A stretch of 64,000 nt of DNA from Sagittula sp. P11 (GTDB taxonomy: Bacteria; Pseudomonadota; Alphaproteobacteria; Rhodobacterales; Rhodobacteraceae): NCBI RefSeq assembly GCF_002814095.1, contig NZ_CP021913.1, positions 1,612,001-1,676,000 on the forward strand, read 5' to 3'. The notes beneath the pieces were generated by a model. That model worked only from the letters and a program-made list of their open reading frames with translations. It was not told the origin of the DNA and made no database searches. This document shows, in pieces, positions 1 to 8,570 of the stretch; position 1 is the stretch's first letter, and each line of letters begins with the position of its first letter. The translations under genes and the position numbers were made by a program.

Positions 1-264
1 CGCAAAACTGCGGGTGTCGGTCTGCATCGTCCGGATCACGTTGAAATCGGTATGGCGCGGGTCGCGGCGCAGGGACTCCGTCACCTGCCCGACCGCCTCG
101 GCCGGCCCTTCGAGGAGCTGGATGTAGTGGGTGCGCGTCCGGAAGAGGAACCCCGTCAGGCCAAGTTCCGCATTGCGTTTCCGCGCCACCCTGAGGATAT
201 CCCTGTCGGTCCCGCGGCCCATCGCATGAACCGCGCGACTGACGTAAACGACCTGTGTGATCAT
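1..264 (-). CDS. BLUF-domain blue-light sensor protein (partial, runs off the left edge)
   Basis: The first 88 residues are visible. BLUF domains bind FAD and sense blue light through a Tyr-Gln-flavin hydrogen-bond network. Tyr7, Asn31 and Gln49 keep exactly the spacing of AppA Tyr21, Asn45 and Gln63 (24 and 18 residues apart), and the LEGP turn follows the Gln. The start ATG (262-264) has a strong GGGGAG ribosome site just upstream. The gene is divergent from the rpsM operon. The end lies outside the window, so I cannot tell whether it is a short stand-alone BLUF protein or carries an output domain. The family call is firm; the output is unknown. Confidence 0.88.
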   Translation of the reverse strand, partial: MITQVVYVSRAVHAMGRGTDRDILRVARKRNAELGLTGFLFRTRTHYIQLLEGPAEAVGQVTESLRRDPRHTDFNVIRTMQTDTRSFA

Positions 265-403
265 CCACTCCCCCGAGCACACCATTTTCGTTGACCGGAC
301 CACAATGTCATGATCCGGGTGCACGGACAACGGTTTATGTACTGGCTTATACGCCAGTTCAGGGCTATATCCCGATTTGCCCGAAACGAGGACTTGACAG
401 GGG

Positions 404-432
404 TTGACGTTGTGGCGTCCGCCCCTTAGGTA
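404..432 (+). promoter_or_regulatory. Probable promoter of the rpsM-rpsK-rpoA-rplQ operon
   Basis: TTGACG (404-409), a 17-bp spacer and TAGGTA (427-432) precede rpsM. A second TTGACA lies at 394-399 but has no good -10 at the right distance. The spacing matches the other ribosomal promoters in this window. A start near 440 would give a leader of about 145 nt. Motif-based inference only. Confidence 0.55.
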
Positions 433-505
433 GCCCCATCCCGCATGGGAAGCCGCCCGAATCGAAGGCCTTCGTGCCGGGCAGATCACCTGAGAAATGA
501 CGGAC

Positions 506-530
506 AGCCCGTGCGCCGACCGCACGGGCT
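506..530 (+). other. Perfect hairpin in the rpsM leader
   Basis: A 10-bp perfect stem (AGCCCGTGCG / CGCACGGGCT) with a 5-nt loop lies between the promoter and rpsM. No T-run follows, so it is not a typical terminator. It could be an autoregulatory site (S4 represses the alpha operon in E. coli) or a stability element; the role is inferred. Confidence 0.5.
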
Positions 531-585
531 CATGTTGTGAAAAAAGGGCCCGGTGCTACGGGCTCGCAACGAAAGGAACAGAGAC

Positions 586-954
586 TTGGCACGTATTGCC
601 GGCGTCAACATCCCGACCGCCAAGCGCGTCCCGATCGCGCTCACCTACATCACCGGTATCGGCCACACATCGGCCCGGGCCATCTGCGAAGCCGTGGGCA
701 TCGACGCGACCCGTCGCGTGAACGAGCTTTCGGACGCCGAAGTCCTCGCCATCCGTGAGCACATCGACGCCAACTACACCGTCGAGGGCGACCTGCGCCG
801 CGACGTGCAGATGAACATCAAGCGCCTGATGGACCTTGGCTGCTACCGCGGCCTGCGCCATCGTCGCAACCTCCCCGTCCGCGGCCAGCGGACCCACACC
901 AACGCACGCACGCGCAAGGGCCCCGCAAAGCCCATCGCAGGCAAGAAGAAGTAA
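586..954 (+). CDS. rpsM: 30S ribosomal protein S13
   Basis: S13 sits in the head of the small subunit and contacts the P-site tRNA and the L5 bridge. The 122 residues match the family from ARIAGVNIP at the start through CYRGLRHRR and the basic tail [14 protein letters not shown]. The start is best placed at TTG (586-588), because the family begins M-A-R-I-A-G and AAGGAA lies 7 nt upstream. An in-frame GTG at 553 would add 11 residues foreign to the family. It is first in an operon with rpsK (15-nt gap). The usual upstream neighbours secY and adk are absent. Confidence 0.97.
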   Translation: MARIAGVNIPTAKRVPIALTYITGIGHTSARAICEAVGIDATRRVNELSDAEVLAIREHIDANYTVEGDLRRDVQMNIKRLMDLGCYRGLRHRRNLPVRGQRTHTNARTRKGPAKPIAGKKK

Positions 955-969
955 GGGAGGCACCGACCA

Positions 970-1365
970 ATGGCACGCGATACTCGCCGCACCAGCGGCA
1001 AGAAAAAGGTCTCCAAGAACATCGCCGCTGGCGTGGCGCATGTGAACTCGACCTTCAACAACACCAAGATCCTGATCTCCGACGTTCAGGGCAACGCCAT
1101 CTCCTGGTCCTCCGCAGGCACCATGGGCTTCAAGGGTTCGCGCAAGTCGACCCCCTACGCTGCCCAGCTCGCCGCGGAAGACGCAGGCAAGAAGGCACAG
1201 GAACACGGTGTGAAGACGCTCGAAGTCGAAGTGCAGGGCCCCGGTTCGGGTCGTGAATCCGCGCTGCGTGCGCTGGCTGCCGTCGGCTTCAACATCACGT
1301 CCATCCGCGACGTGACCCCGATCGCGCACAACGGCTGCCGTCCGCCGAAGCGCCGTCGCGTCTGA
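970..1365 (+). CDS. rpsK: 30S ribosomal protein S11
   Basis: S11 forms the platform of the 30S subunit near the E site. The protein has 131 residues, the usual length. The family core is clear: HVNSTFNNT, the glycine-rich [14 protein letters not shown] segment and the C-terminal [18 protein letters not shown] signature. GGGAGG lies about 9 nt before the ATG. It follows rpsM by 15 nt and is separated from rpoA by a 117-nt spacer with a terminator-like hairpin. Confidence 0.98.
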   Translation: MARDTRRTSGKKKVSKNIAAGVAHVNSTFNNTKILISDVQGNAISWSSAGTMGFKGSRKSTPYAAQLAAEDAGKKAQEHGVKTLEVEVQGPGSGRESALRALAAVGFNITSIRDVTPIAHNGCRPPKRRRV

Positions 1366-1382
1366 TCCGACCAGAATATTCG

Positions 1383-1415
1383 ACGAGGCGGGGCACAATG
1401 CCCTGCCTCGTTCTG
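1383..1415 (+). terminator. Terminator-like hairpin between rpsK and rpoA
   Basis: ACGAGGC (1383-1389) pairs with GCCTCGT (1405-1411), and an inner GGGC/GCCC extends the stem. A weak T-rich stretch (TTCTGTCG) follows. It could attenuate or partly terminate transcription between the S13-S11 and alpha-subunit genes. The U-tract is poor, so read-through is likely. Confidence 0.5.
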
Positions 1416-1482
1416 TCGTTTCGAAACCTCGGGCGTCGGCATCTATTGGACATGGGACGCCGGCAGGTATGGAGGGAACTGC

Positions 1483-2499
1483 ATGATCCACAAGAATTGG
1501 GCAGAATTGATCAAGCCGACCCAGCTTGAGATCAAGCCGGGCGCTGATCCGTCCAAGCAGGCGACCTGCGTCGCCGAGCCGCTGGAGCGGGGCTTTGGTC
1601 TGACACTTGGCAACGCACTGCGTCGTGTGCTGCTGTCCTCGCTGCAAGGCGCGGCCATCACCTCCGTGCAGATCGACAACGTCCTGCACGAGTTCTCCTC
1701 GGTTGCAGGCGTGCGCGAGGACGTCACCGACATCATCCTGAACCTCAAGCAGGTCGCCCTGAAGATGGAAGTAGAAGGGCCGAAGCGCCTCTCCGTCTCC
1801 GCGAAGGGCCCCGGCGTGGTAAAGGCCGGCGACATCTCCGAATCCGCCGGCATCGAGATCCTCAACCGTGACCATGTCATCTGCCACGTCGACGAAGGCG
1901 CGGAAGTGTACATGGAATTCACCGTGAACACGGGCAAGGGCTACGTCAGCGCCGACAAGAACAAGCCGGAAGACGCACCCATCGGCCTGATCCCGATCGA
2001 CGCCATCTATTCGCCGGTCAAGAAGGTCGCCTACGACGTTCAGCCGACCCGCGAAGGCCAGGTTCTGGACTACGACAAGCTGACGCTGAAGGTGGAAACC
2101 GACGGTTCCGTCACGCCGGAAGACGCGATTGCCTACGCGGCGCGCATCCTGCAGGACCAGCTGTCGATCTTCGTCAACTTCGAAGAGCCCGAGTCGGCCA
2201 CCCGCCAGGACGACGACGACGGTCTGGAGTTCAACCCGCTGCTGCTGAAGAAGGTCGACGAGCTGGAGCTCTCGGTCCGTTCGGCAAACTGCCTGAAGAA
2301 CGACAACATCGTCTACATCGGCGACCTGATCCAGAAAACCGAAGCCGAGATGCTCCGCACCCCGAACTTCGGCCGCAAGTCGCTGAACGAGATCAAGGAA
2401 GTGCTGTCCGGTATGGGTCTGCACCTCGGCATGGACGTCGAGGACTGGCCGCCGGACAACATCGAGGATCTGGCCAAGAAGCTGGAAGACTCGTTCTGA
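1483..2499 (+). CDS. rpoA: DNA-directed RNA polymerase subunit alpha
   Basis: Two alpha subunits dimerise to scaffold RNA polymerase assembly, and the C-terminal domain contacts UP elements and activators. The protein has 338 residues, usual for Alphaproteobacteria. The N-terminal domain shows [17 protein letters not shown] and the assembly region; the C-terminal domain (about 250-330) shows [11 protein letters not shown] and the helix-hairpin-helix NEIKEVL region. GGAGGG lies upstream of the ATG. It is third in the rpsM operon, followed by rplQ after a hairpin-bearing spacer. Confidence 0.99.
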   Translation: MIHKNWAELIKPTQLEIKPGADPSKQATCVAEPLERGFGLTLGNALRRVLLSSLQGAAITSVQIDNVLHEFSSVAGVREDVTDIILNLKQVALKMEVEGPKRLSVSAKGPGVVKAGDISESAGIEILNRDHVICHVDEGAEVYMEFTVNTGKGYVSADKNKPEDAPIGLIPIDAIYSPVKKVAYDVQPTREGQVLDYDKLTLKVETDGSVTPEDAIAYAARILQDQLSIFVNFEEPESATRQDDDDGLEFNPLLLKKVDELELSVRSANCLKNDNIVYIGDLIQKTEAEMLRTPNFGRKSLNEIKEVLSGMGLHLGMDVEDWPPDNIEDLAKKLEDSF

Positions 2500-2506
2500 G
2501 AATAGC

Positions 2507-2535
2507 GGTGGGTCCGTCTTATGACCGGACCCACC
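2507..2535 (+). terminator. Perfect hairpin between rpoA and rplQ
   Basis: GGTGGGTCCG (2507-2516) and CGGACCCACC (2526-2535) form a perfect 10-bp stem with a 9-nt loop, followed by CTTTG. The weak T-tract suggests attenuation or RNA processing rather than full termination. A smaller GC-rich hairpin follows at about 2541-2556. Confidence 0.5.
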
Positions 2536-2653
2536 CTTTGACGAGGCGGCAACGCCTCGTTCCGGGCCTCACGGCCCCAAGGAGAGCCGGTGACACGCAT
2601 CGCCGGACTGACAAAGCAAAACCGCCCGTAGAGGGCACGTTAGGAGTAAGAAA

Positions 2654-3070
2654 ATGCGTCACGCAAAAGGCTACCGCCGCCTGAACCGCACCCACGAGCA
2701 CCGCAAGGCACTCTGGGCGAACATGGCCGGCTCGCTCATCGAGCATGAGCAGATCAAGACCACCCTGCCGAAGGCAAAAGAACTGAAGCGGATCATGGAC
2801 AAGCTGATCACGCTCGGCAAGCGCGGCGACCTGCACGCCCGCCGTCAGGCCGCGTCCCAGCTCAAGGAAGACAAGGACGTCGCGAAGCTGTTCGACATCC
2901 TCGGCCCGCGCTACGCAGAGCGCAGCGGTGGTTACACCCGCGTCCTGAAGGCCGGCTTCCGTTACGGTGACATGGCCCCGATGGCCATCATCGAGCTGGT
3001 GGACCGCGATCCCGAGGCAAAAGGCGCCGCCGACAAGGCCCGCCTCGAGGCGCTCGAAGCAGAAGAATAA
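2654..3070 (+). CDS. rplQ: 50S ribosomal protein L17
   Basis: L17 lies near the exit of the polypeptide tunnel. The 138-residue protein starts with [20 protein letters not shown] and keeps the [19 protein letters not shown] core. Residues after about 118 form the charged Ala/Glu tail common in alphaproteobacterial L17. AGGAG lies upstream of the ATG. It is last in the operon and is followed by a strong terminator. Confidence 0.98.
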   Translation: MRHAKGYRRLNRTHEHRKALWANMAGSLIEHEQIKTTLPKAKELKRIMDKLITLGKRGDLHARRQAASQLKEDKDVAKLFDILGPRYAERSGGYTRVLKAGFRYGDMAPMAIIELVDRDPEAKGAADKARLEALEAEE

Positions 3071-3122
3071 CTACGGACGGCGCACGACGCCGATCCGTGG
3101 GTCACAGACCCGGGACAGTGAA

Positions 3123-3157
3123 AGCCCCCGCCGCGCAAGCGACGGGGGCTGTTTCTT
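3123..3157 (+). terminator. Intrinsic terminator of the rpsM-rplQ operon
   Basis: AGCCCCCG (3123-3130) pairs with CGGGGGCT (3143-3150), with further inner pairing, and is followed by GTTTCTTTG. It sits 53 nt after the rplQ stop and before the convergent DUF4174 gene. Confidence 0.85.
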
Positions 3158-3179
3158 TGTAGTAAGCGGCATGGCCGGA

Positions 3180-3602
3180 TCAGTTCGCCATCTCGCGCTG
3201 CCGCATGGGCATGGCGTCAATCGTGGCAAAGAGGTCATCGACCGACAGCGGTGTTTCCTGACGCAGCTTTACGCCGCCGTCCTTGCCGACCAGCAGCACT
3301 TCGAACCCGTCGACCGCCAGGGCGGCCCGCAGACGCCCCTTCTCGTGCGGTGCGGTATCCGTCAGCACCACGATGTCCCGCTCTGCCAGACCAGCCTCTG
3401 CGGCCCGCAGCAGCGCGATCTGGTCTGCGTAATGCGCGTCGTCGCTGTCGGGGGCAAAGACCAGAACGGGCCGCGCAGACCATCGGTAGGCCTCCAGATC
3501 CTCACGGTCCGGCGACAGGCGCAGGAACAAGGCGTTGTCCGCCGCGGCGGCGCTGCCAGCAAGGCCAAGCGCCACCGCAAGTTTCTTCACAATGGCCGTC
3601 AT
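3180..3602 (-). CDS. DUF4174-family exported protein
   Basis: This 140-residue protein has a signal peptide (MTAIVKKLAVALGLAGSAAA) and then a DUF4174-like domain. Visible landmarks are the RWSARPVLVFAPDSDD start, ERDIVVLTD in the middle, VLLVGKDGGVKLR, and the end IDAMPMRQREM. The family is exported or periplasmic with unknown function; the fold looks thioredoxin-like but has no CXXC here. It follows the host-attachment gene on the same strand and may be co-transcribed (49-nt gap). Confidence 0.75.
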   Translation of the reverse strand: MTAIVKKLAVALGLAGSAAAADNALFLRLSPDREDLEAYRWSARPVLVFAPDSDDAHYADQIALLRAAEAGLAERDIVVLTDTAPHEKGRLRAALAVDGFEVLLVGKDGGVKLRQETPLSVDDLFATIDAMPMRQREMAN

Positions 3603-3651
3603 GTCAGCTCTCCTTCCGAAGGTGTGCCTGCGACGTCCATCTGGCCCGGCA

Positions 3652-4107
3652 TCACGCTGCGTCCAGCTCCCGCTTCACCAGCTTCTCGATCTCGCGGACG
3701 GGGTGGTTGGTCAGCGTCTTCGGCACCTCGGCAACGACCTTGTCGGCCACCTCCTTGTGCATCTCTTCACGCAGCACACCCAGAACCTGCGGCGAGGCGA
3801 CAATCACAAGGTGCTTGAAAGAACCCTTGTGCGCCTCCTCATAGAGCTTCTCGGCGAGGTCGGCCGCGAAGCGCTCCTTCGCCAGTTCGTGCCAGTCGGT
3901 GTCGTCCATGGCCGAGCGCTGCTGCACGCCGGTGTCGTTCATCCGGCCGGGCCGGTTTGCAGACTGCTCGCGGTCCGAGGGGTTCTCCTGCTCGTCCTCG
4001 TCGAAGACATCCAGGTTCGGATTGTCGTGGTCGGTCAGGTTGCGCAGAAACAGCGCCTTTTCACTGTCCGTCACAACGACCCATGTTCCGTTTTTCAGCT
4101 TGCTCAT
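3652..4107 (-). CDS. Host attachment family protein (baeRF family 12-like)
   Basis: The 151-residue protein opens with a WVVVTDSEKALFLRN strand and has KERFAADLAEKLYEEA followed by HLVIVASPQVLGVLRE, the hallmark of the family annotated as host attachment protein and grouped with bacterial and archaeal eRF1-like (baeRF) proteins. Members are reported to aid surface or plant attachment in Agrobacterium, but the molecular role is not settled. It starts 2 nt after the stop of the 79-residue gene upstream, so the two are surely translated from one message. Confidence 0.75.
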   Translation of the reverse strand: MSKLKNGTWVVVTDSEKALFLRNLTDHDNPNLDVFDEDEQENPSDREQSANRPGRMNDTGVQQRSAMDDTDWHELAKERFAADLAEKLYEEAHKGSFKHLVIVASPQVLGVLREEMHKEVADKVVAEVPKTLTNHPVREIEKLVKRELDAA

Positions 4108-4109
4108 GC

Positions 4110-4349
4110 TCAGGTGCTCCCCTTGTCCGTGCCGTGATGGCCGCCGAGGTTCCCGGAGCCTGCTTCGTCCGATTTCGTGACGCGGGTCGCGCCCGGATCG
4201 TCCTTCTCGGCACGCTTCATTTCGTCTCGGGTGCCCACCTTTCGTTCAAGGTTGCCCTGCGCGCGGCCCTGGTCGGACGGCGTGTCGACGTCATCGACAT
4301 AGGCTTCCGTCTCGCGGCGCCCGTCCTTGGATTTCAAACGCTCCGGCAT
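4110..4349 (-). CDS. Small hydrophilic hypothetical protein (79 aa)
   Basis: I do not recognise this protein. It is very charged, with no membrane segment and few hydrophobic residues, so it is probably disordered. It has an ideal start: AAAGGAGG about 6 nt before the ATG. It ends 2 nt before the host-attachment gene, which implies coupled translation and a shared function. It has the look of small stress-linked proteins, but no motif proves that. Confidence 0.65.
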   Translation of the reverse strand: MPERLKSKDGRRETEAYVDDVDTPSDQGRAQGNLERKVGTRDEMKRAEKDDPGATRVTKSDEAGSGNLGGHHGTDKGST

Positions 4350-4473
4350 GGGGTCCTCCTTTTCTTTCCGTTCTCTGCAAGGTCAACGCCCGGGCAGGGA
4401 GCGGCGTTCCGCCGGGTTGAAACGTACCCCCGCGGCAGGCATATCAACCGGACACGAAAACCGGAGGTTCCCC

Positions 4474-5859
4474 GTGCGCGTCCTGCTGCTCTGCCTGACC
4501 GCCATTCTCGCCCAGCCCGCCCTCGCCCAGACCGAGGTGCCGCAAAGCCAGGCCCAGATTTCGCTCAGCTTCGCGCCTCTCGTGAAACAGGCAACCCCCG
4601 CGGTGGTTAACATCTACGCCAGCCGTGTCGTGCAGCGGAACCGCAGCCCCTTCGCCGACGACCCGATATTCGGCAACCTATTCCGCGACTTCCAGAGCCA
4701 GGCCCGCCCCCGGATCCAGAACTCCCTCGGCTCCGGCGTGATCCTGTCGGGGGACGGGATCGTGGTGTCGAATTACCATGTCGTCGGACAGGCCACCGAC
4801 ATCCGCGTGGTGCTGAACAACCGGCAGGAGTACGCGGCCAAAGTGCTCCTGGGCGACGAGGAATCGGACCTCGCCATCCTCCAGCTCGAAGGCGCCACCG
4901 ACATGCCCCACCTGCCCCTCCGCGACAGCGACACGGTGGAGGTGGGCGAACTGGTGCTGGCCATCGGCAACCCTTTCGGCGTCGGGCAGACCGTCTCTTC
5001 GGGCATCGTCAGTGGGCTGGCACGCTCCGGCACCGCCACCGGCAACGCGCGCGGCTACTTCATCCAGACCGACGCACCGATCAACCCCGGCAACTCCGGC
5101 GGCGCGCTGATCGACATCGAGGGGCGCCTGATCGGCATCAACACCTCGATCCTCACCCGGTCGGGCGGGTCGAACGGCATCGGCTTCGCTATCCCCTCCG
5201 GCCTCGTGGCGCAATTCGTGAAACAAGCCGCCGCCGGCAACACCCGCTTCGAACGGCCCTGGGCCGGGATGACCGCACAGCCGGTGAACGCGGACCTGTC
5301 AGAGACGCTGGGCCTCGGCCTGCCCGGCGGCGTCGTCATCGCCGAACTGCATGCCGCCAGCCCATTTGCAGAGGCAGGTCTGCGCACCGGCGACGTCATC
5401 CTCGAGGTGGACGGCATGGCAGTCAACACCCCCGCCGAGGTGCTGTTCCGCATGTCGGTGCGCGGCATCGGGGCAAAGGCCGACGTGCTCTACATCCGTG
5501 ACGGCGACCAGTCCCACGCCCGCGTCGCCATGATGACCCCGCCGGAGGACCCGCCGCGCGACACTGTCAGCCTCGGCGAAGACGCGACCCTGCCCGGCCT
5601 CTCCATCGCCCGCGTCAATCCTGCCGTACAGGCGGACCTGGGCCTGCCCCTCTCCACCAGCTACGGCGTGGCTGTCCTCGACCCCGGCCCCTACGGCGCG
5701 CGGGCCGGGCTGCAGCGCGGCGACCTCGTGCTGCGGGTCAACGGCGCGCCGGTGGCCTCACCCGCCGACGTCGAACGCCTGATGCGCCGCGCCGGGCGGC
5801 TGATCCAGATCGAGGCGCTGCGCGGCAACCGCCGCCTCGTCCTGCAGTTCCGGATCTGA
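4474..5859 (+). CDS. DegP/DegQ-type periplasmic serine protease with two PDZ domains
   Basis: This is a Do-like protease for quality control of envelope proteins. From GTG 4474 it has 461 residues: a signal peptide (1-19, ending ALAQ), a trypsin-like domain with His102 (SNYHVV), Asp132 (ESDLAIL) and Ser208 (GNSGGAL), then two PDZ domains (about 275-365 and 375-460). The GTG has GGAGG 7 nt upstream. An in-frame start at 4327 would put 49 residues before the signal peptide, so I rejected it. rarA starts 2 nt after the stop, which suggests one transcript. Confidence 0.93.
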   Translation: MRVLLLCLTAILAQPALAQTEVPQSQAQISLSFAPLVKQATPAVVNIYASRVVQRNRSPFADDPIFGNLFRDFQSQARPRIQNSLGSGVILSGDGIVVSNYHVVGQATDIRVVLNNRQEYAAKVLLGDEESDLAILQLEGATDMPHLPLRDSDTVEVGELVLAIGNPFGVGQTVSSGIVSGLARSGTATGNARGYFIQTDAPINPGNSGGALIDIEGRLIGINTSILTRSGGSNGIGFAIPSGLVAQFVKQAAAGNTRFERPWAGMTAQPVNADLSETLGLGLPGGVVIAELHAASPFAEAGLRTGDVILEVDGMAVNTPAEVLFRMSVRGIGAKADVLYIRDGDQSHARVAMMTPPEDPPRDTVSLGEDATLPGLSIARVNPAVQADLGLPLSTSYGVAVLDPGPYGARAGLQRGDLVLRVNGAPVASPADVERLMRRAGRLIQIEALRGNRRLVLQFRI

Positions 5860-5861
5860 CC

Positions 5862-7172
5862 GTGGCCGACCTCTTCGACAACTCACCCTCCCCCGCCGAC
5901 AACGCCCCCCGTCCCCTGGCCGACCGGCTGCGCCCGCAGACGCTGGCCGAGGTCATCGGGCAGGAGCAGGTGCTCGGCCCGGAATCTCCGCTGGGGGTCA
6001 TGCTGGCCGCGGGCAACCTCGGCTCGATCATCTTCTGGGGGCCGCCCGGCGTCGGCAAGACCACCATCGCGCGGCTTCTGGCCGATGCAACCGACCTGCA
6101 CTTCGTCCAGATCAGCGCGATCTTCACCGGCGTGCCGGAGCTGCGCAAGGTCTTCGACGCGGCCAAACTGCGCCGCCAGCAAGGCCGCGGCACGCTGCTT
6201 TTCGTCGACGAGATCCATCGCTTCAACAAGGCGCAGCAGGACGGCTTCCTGCCGCACATGGAGGACGGGACGATCCTCCTCGTCGGTGCCACGACCGAGA
6301 ACCCCTCCTTCGAACTGAACCGCGCGCTGCTGAGCCGGTCGCAGGTGCTGGTGCTCGAACGCCTCTCTGCCGGGGACCTCGAAAAGCTGGCCACCCGCGC
6401 CGAAACCATGCTCGACCGCAAGCTGCCGCTCGACGAAGGTGCCCGTCACGCGCTGATCGACATGGCTGACGGCGACGGCCGCGCCCTCCTGAACCTGATC
6501 GAACAGGTGATGTCGTGGAAGATCACAGCACCACTCGGCACCGACGGGCTGAAGACCCGCCTGATGAAACGCGCCGCGCAATACGACAAGTCCGGCGACG
6601 GACACTACAACCTGATCTCGGCACTGCACAAGTCGGTGCGCGGCAGCGACCCGGACGCGGCCCTCTACTGGTTCGCACGGATGCTCGACGCGGGCGAAGA
6701 CCCCCGCTTCCTCGCCCGCCGCATCACCCGCATGGCGGTCGAGGACATCGGCCTCGCCGATCCGCAGGCGCAGGCCGTCTGCCTCGACAGCTGGAACACC
6801 TACGAGCGCCTCGGCTCGCCAGAGGGCGAGCTGGCGCTGGCACAGGCGCTGATCTACCTCGCCCTGGCGCCCAAGTCGAACGCCGCCTACGTGGCCTACA
6901 AGGCCGCGCGCAGGGCGGCGAAAGACACCGGCTCCCTCATGCCGCCCAAGCACATCCTGAATGCGCCCACCCGGCTGATGAAGGAGCAGGGCTATGGCAC
7001 CGGCTACGCCTACGACCACGACGCCGAGGACGGCTTCTCCGGGCAGGACTACTTCCCCGAGGACATGGGCCGCACCCGGTTCTACGACCCCGTGGACCGC
7101 GGCTTCGAACGCGACATGCGCAAACGCGTCGACTACTTCGCCCGCCTGCGCAAGCAGCGCGGCACCGACTGA
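5862..7172 (+). CDS. rarA: Replication-associated recombination protein A (AAA+ ATPase)
   Basis: RarA (MgsA) acts at stalled replication forks and is related to clamp-loader subunits. The 436-residue protein has Walker A GPPGVGKTT (60-68), Walker B LLFVDEIHRF with DE at 116-117, sensor 1 GATTENPSFELN, and a C-terminal tetramerisation region with PPKHILNAPT and the QDYFPE motif. The start is GTG, 2 nt after the DegQ-like stop, with no clear ribosome site of its own, so translation is probably coupled. Confidence 0.95.
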   Translation: MADLFDNSPSPADNAPRPLADRLRPQTLAEVIGQEQVLGPESPLGVMLAAGNLGSIIFWGPPGVGKTTIARLLADATDLHFVQISAIFTGVPELRKVFDAAKLRRQQGRGTLLFVDEIHRFNKAQQDGFLPHMEDGTILLVGATTENPSFELNRALLSRSQVLVLERLSAGDLEKLATRAETMLDRKLPLDEGARHALIDMADGDGRALLNLIEQVMSWKITAPLGTDGLKTRLMKRAAQYDKSGDGHYNLISALHKSVRGSDPDAALYWFARMLDAGEDPRFLARRITRMAVEDIGLADPQAQAVCLDSWNTYERLGSPEGELALAQALIYLALAPKSNAAYVAYKAARRAAKDTGSLMPPKHILNAPTRLMKEQGYGTGYAYDHDAEDGFSGQDYFPEDMGRTRFYDPVDRGFERDMRKRVDYFARLRKQRGTD

Positions 7173-7183
7173 CGCCCCACCCC

Positions 7184-7245
7184 CTTCATCTTGGCGGCAA
7201 ATACCTCGGGGGGCCCCGAAGGGGCGGGGGCAGCGCCCCCTCCGC
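7184..7245. repeat. Dispersed CTTCATCTTGG palindromic element
   Basis: CTTCATCTTGG followed by an AAATACCTC block and GC-rich inverted repeats lies just after rarA. The same head occurs at 31611 and three times from 58491. The GGGGGC-AGC-GCCCCC end could serve as a terminator between the convergent rarA and P450 genes. Confidence 0.65.
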
Positions 7246-7283
7246 ACTCTCCGCCCGCACCACGCACAGGGCCCCGCAGGACC

Positions 7284-8489
7284 TCAGCGCACGCTCACCG
7301 GCAGCGTCGCCCAGCCCCGGAACCGGGCCAGCGGCACGCGCTTGCGGTCCCCGTTCGGCACAAGCCGGGGAAACCGTGCGACGAAGCGGCCGATGGCGAT
7401 GCGCCCTTCGACCCGCGCCAGGGTCGCGCCAAGACAGACATGGATGCCGGTGATAAAGGCGATCTGGCGGTTAGGGCGCCGGGTGATGTCCAGCACGTCG
7501 GGATGGGCAAAGATCTCCGGATCGCGGTTCGCCCCGGCGATGGAGGTGTGGATGTAAGTGCCCTTCGGCAGAACGCCGCCCGAAAGGGCAATGTCCTCTC
7601 CCGCCAGCCGGTTACCGATCTGCAGCGGGCTTTCCACGCGCAGGAATTCCTCCACCGCGGTGCCGATCAGTCCAGGGTCGTCCAGCAGCATGCGGTGCTG
7701 GTACGGGAAATCCAGCAGCAGCCCGATGGCGTTGCCGACAAGGCTGGTCGTCGTCTCGTGCCCGGCGTTCAGCAGGAAGATGCAGTTCTGGATCAGCTCT
7801 TCGCGCGTCAGCCGCCGTCCGTCGTGTTCGCCGAAGATCAGGTTCTGCAGCACTTCGCCCTGGCGCGCAGCGTCCGGGTTGCGACGCCGGTGGTCGATCA
7901 GGTCGCCCAAGATCTCGCCGAACTCCGTGACCGCGCGGTTGCCCTCCTCCAGCTTCTCAGCTGAGACCACCGGGTCCAGCGCACCGAGGATGGCAAGGGA
8001 ATAGCCCCTCAGGCGGGCGCGATGCTCCTCCGGGATGCCCAGCATGAAGGAGATGATCTCGGTCGGCAGGACCTTGGCGAAATCGTCGATCATGTCGAAG
8101 CGGCCCATCTCCTCCACCCGGTCCAGAAGGCGGTCAACGATGCCCTCGATCAGCGGCTCGAACTCGGCCAGCTTGCGCGGGGTAAAGGCGCCGGACACCA
8201 GCTTGCGCACCACCGTGTGATAGGGCGGATCGTTGAACACGAGGCTGGAGGTATGATGGGTGTGCAGCGGACAGGCGCCGAACTTCTCGTCGAAGGCGCG
8301 GGTCTTGTCCGACGACATCTCACGCGACTGGTAGATCTTCAGAACGTCGTCGTAGCGCGTCAGGTAGACGGACCCGTCGGGGTTGCGGTGCATCGGCGCC
8401 CGTTCCCTGAGCGCCGCCAGCATGGGATGGGGATTCTCGATGAAGTCCGGCCCAATGGCGTTCAGGTCAAAGCCGGCGGTGTCGAGCAT
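7284..8489 (-). CDS. Cytochrome P450
   Basis: This is a soluble heme monooxygenase; substrate unknown. From ATG 8489 it has 401 residues, usual for bacterial class I P450s. Visible are the I-helix AGHETT (242-247), ExxR (Glu281-Arg284), and the heme loop FITGIHVCLG with Cys352 as thiolate ligand. The heme loop departs slightly from FGxGxHxCxG. The start at 8489 has GGGGAGG upstream; a longer frame to 8537 has no support. No ferredoxin partner gene is adjacent, so electron donors must be encoded elsewhere. Confidence 0.93.
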   Translation of the reverse strand: MLDTAGFDLNAIGPDFIENPHPMLAALRERAPMHRNPDGSVYLTRYDDVLKIYQSREMSSDKTRAFDEKFGACPLHTHHTSSLVFNDPPYHTVVRKLVSGAFTPRKLAEFEPLIEGIVDRLLDRVEEMGRFDMIDDFAKVLPTEIISFMLGIPEEHRARLRGYSLAILGALDPVVSAEKLEEGNRAVTEFGEILGDLIDHRRRNPDAARQGEVLQNLIFGEHDGRRLTREELIQNCIFLLNAGHETTTSLVGNAIGLLLDFPYQHRMLLDDPGLIGTAVEEFLRVESPLQIGNRLAGEDIALSGGVLPKGTYIHTSIAGANRDPEIFAHPDVLDITRRPNRQIAFITGIHVCLGATLARVEGRIAIGRFVARFPRLVPNGDRKRVPLARFRGWATLPVSVR

Positions 8490-8570
8490 CTCATGTCCTC
8501 CCCGCAGCAGAGTGCGGGAAGGGCAATTTGCCTGCAAGGGGGTGCGTGATGCGCCCCCGGTGGCTGTGCG

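Noticed and set aside
556-2424. A 622-residue minus-strand frame over rpsM, rpsK and rpoA
   Set aside because: Antisense shadow of three certain genes.
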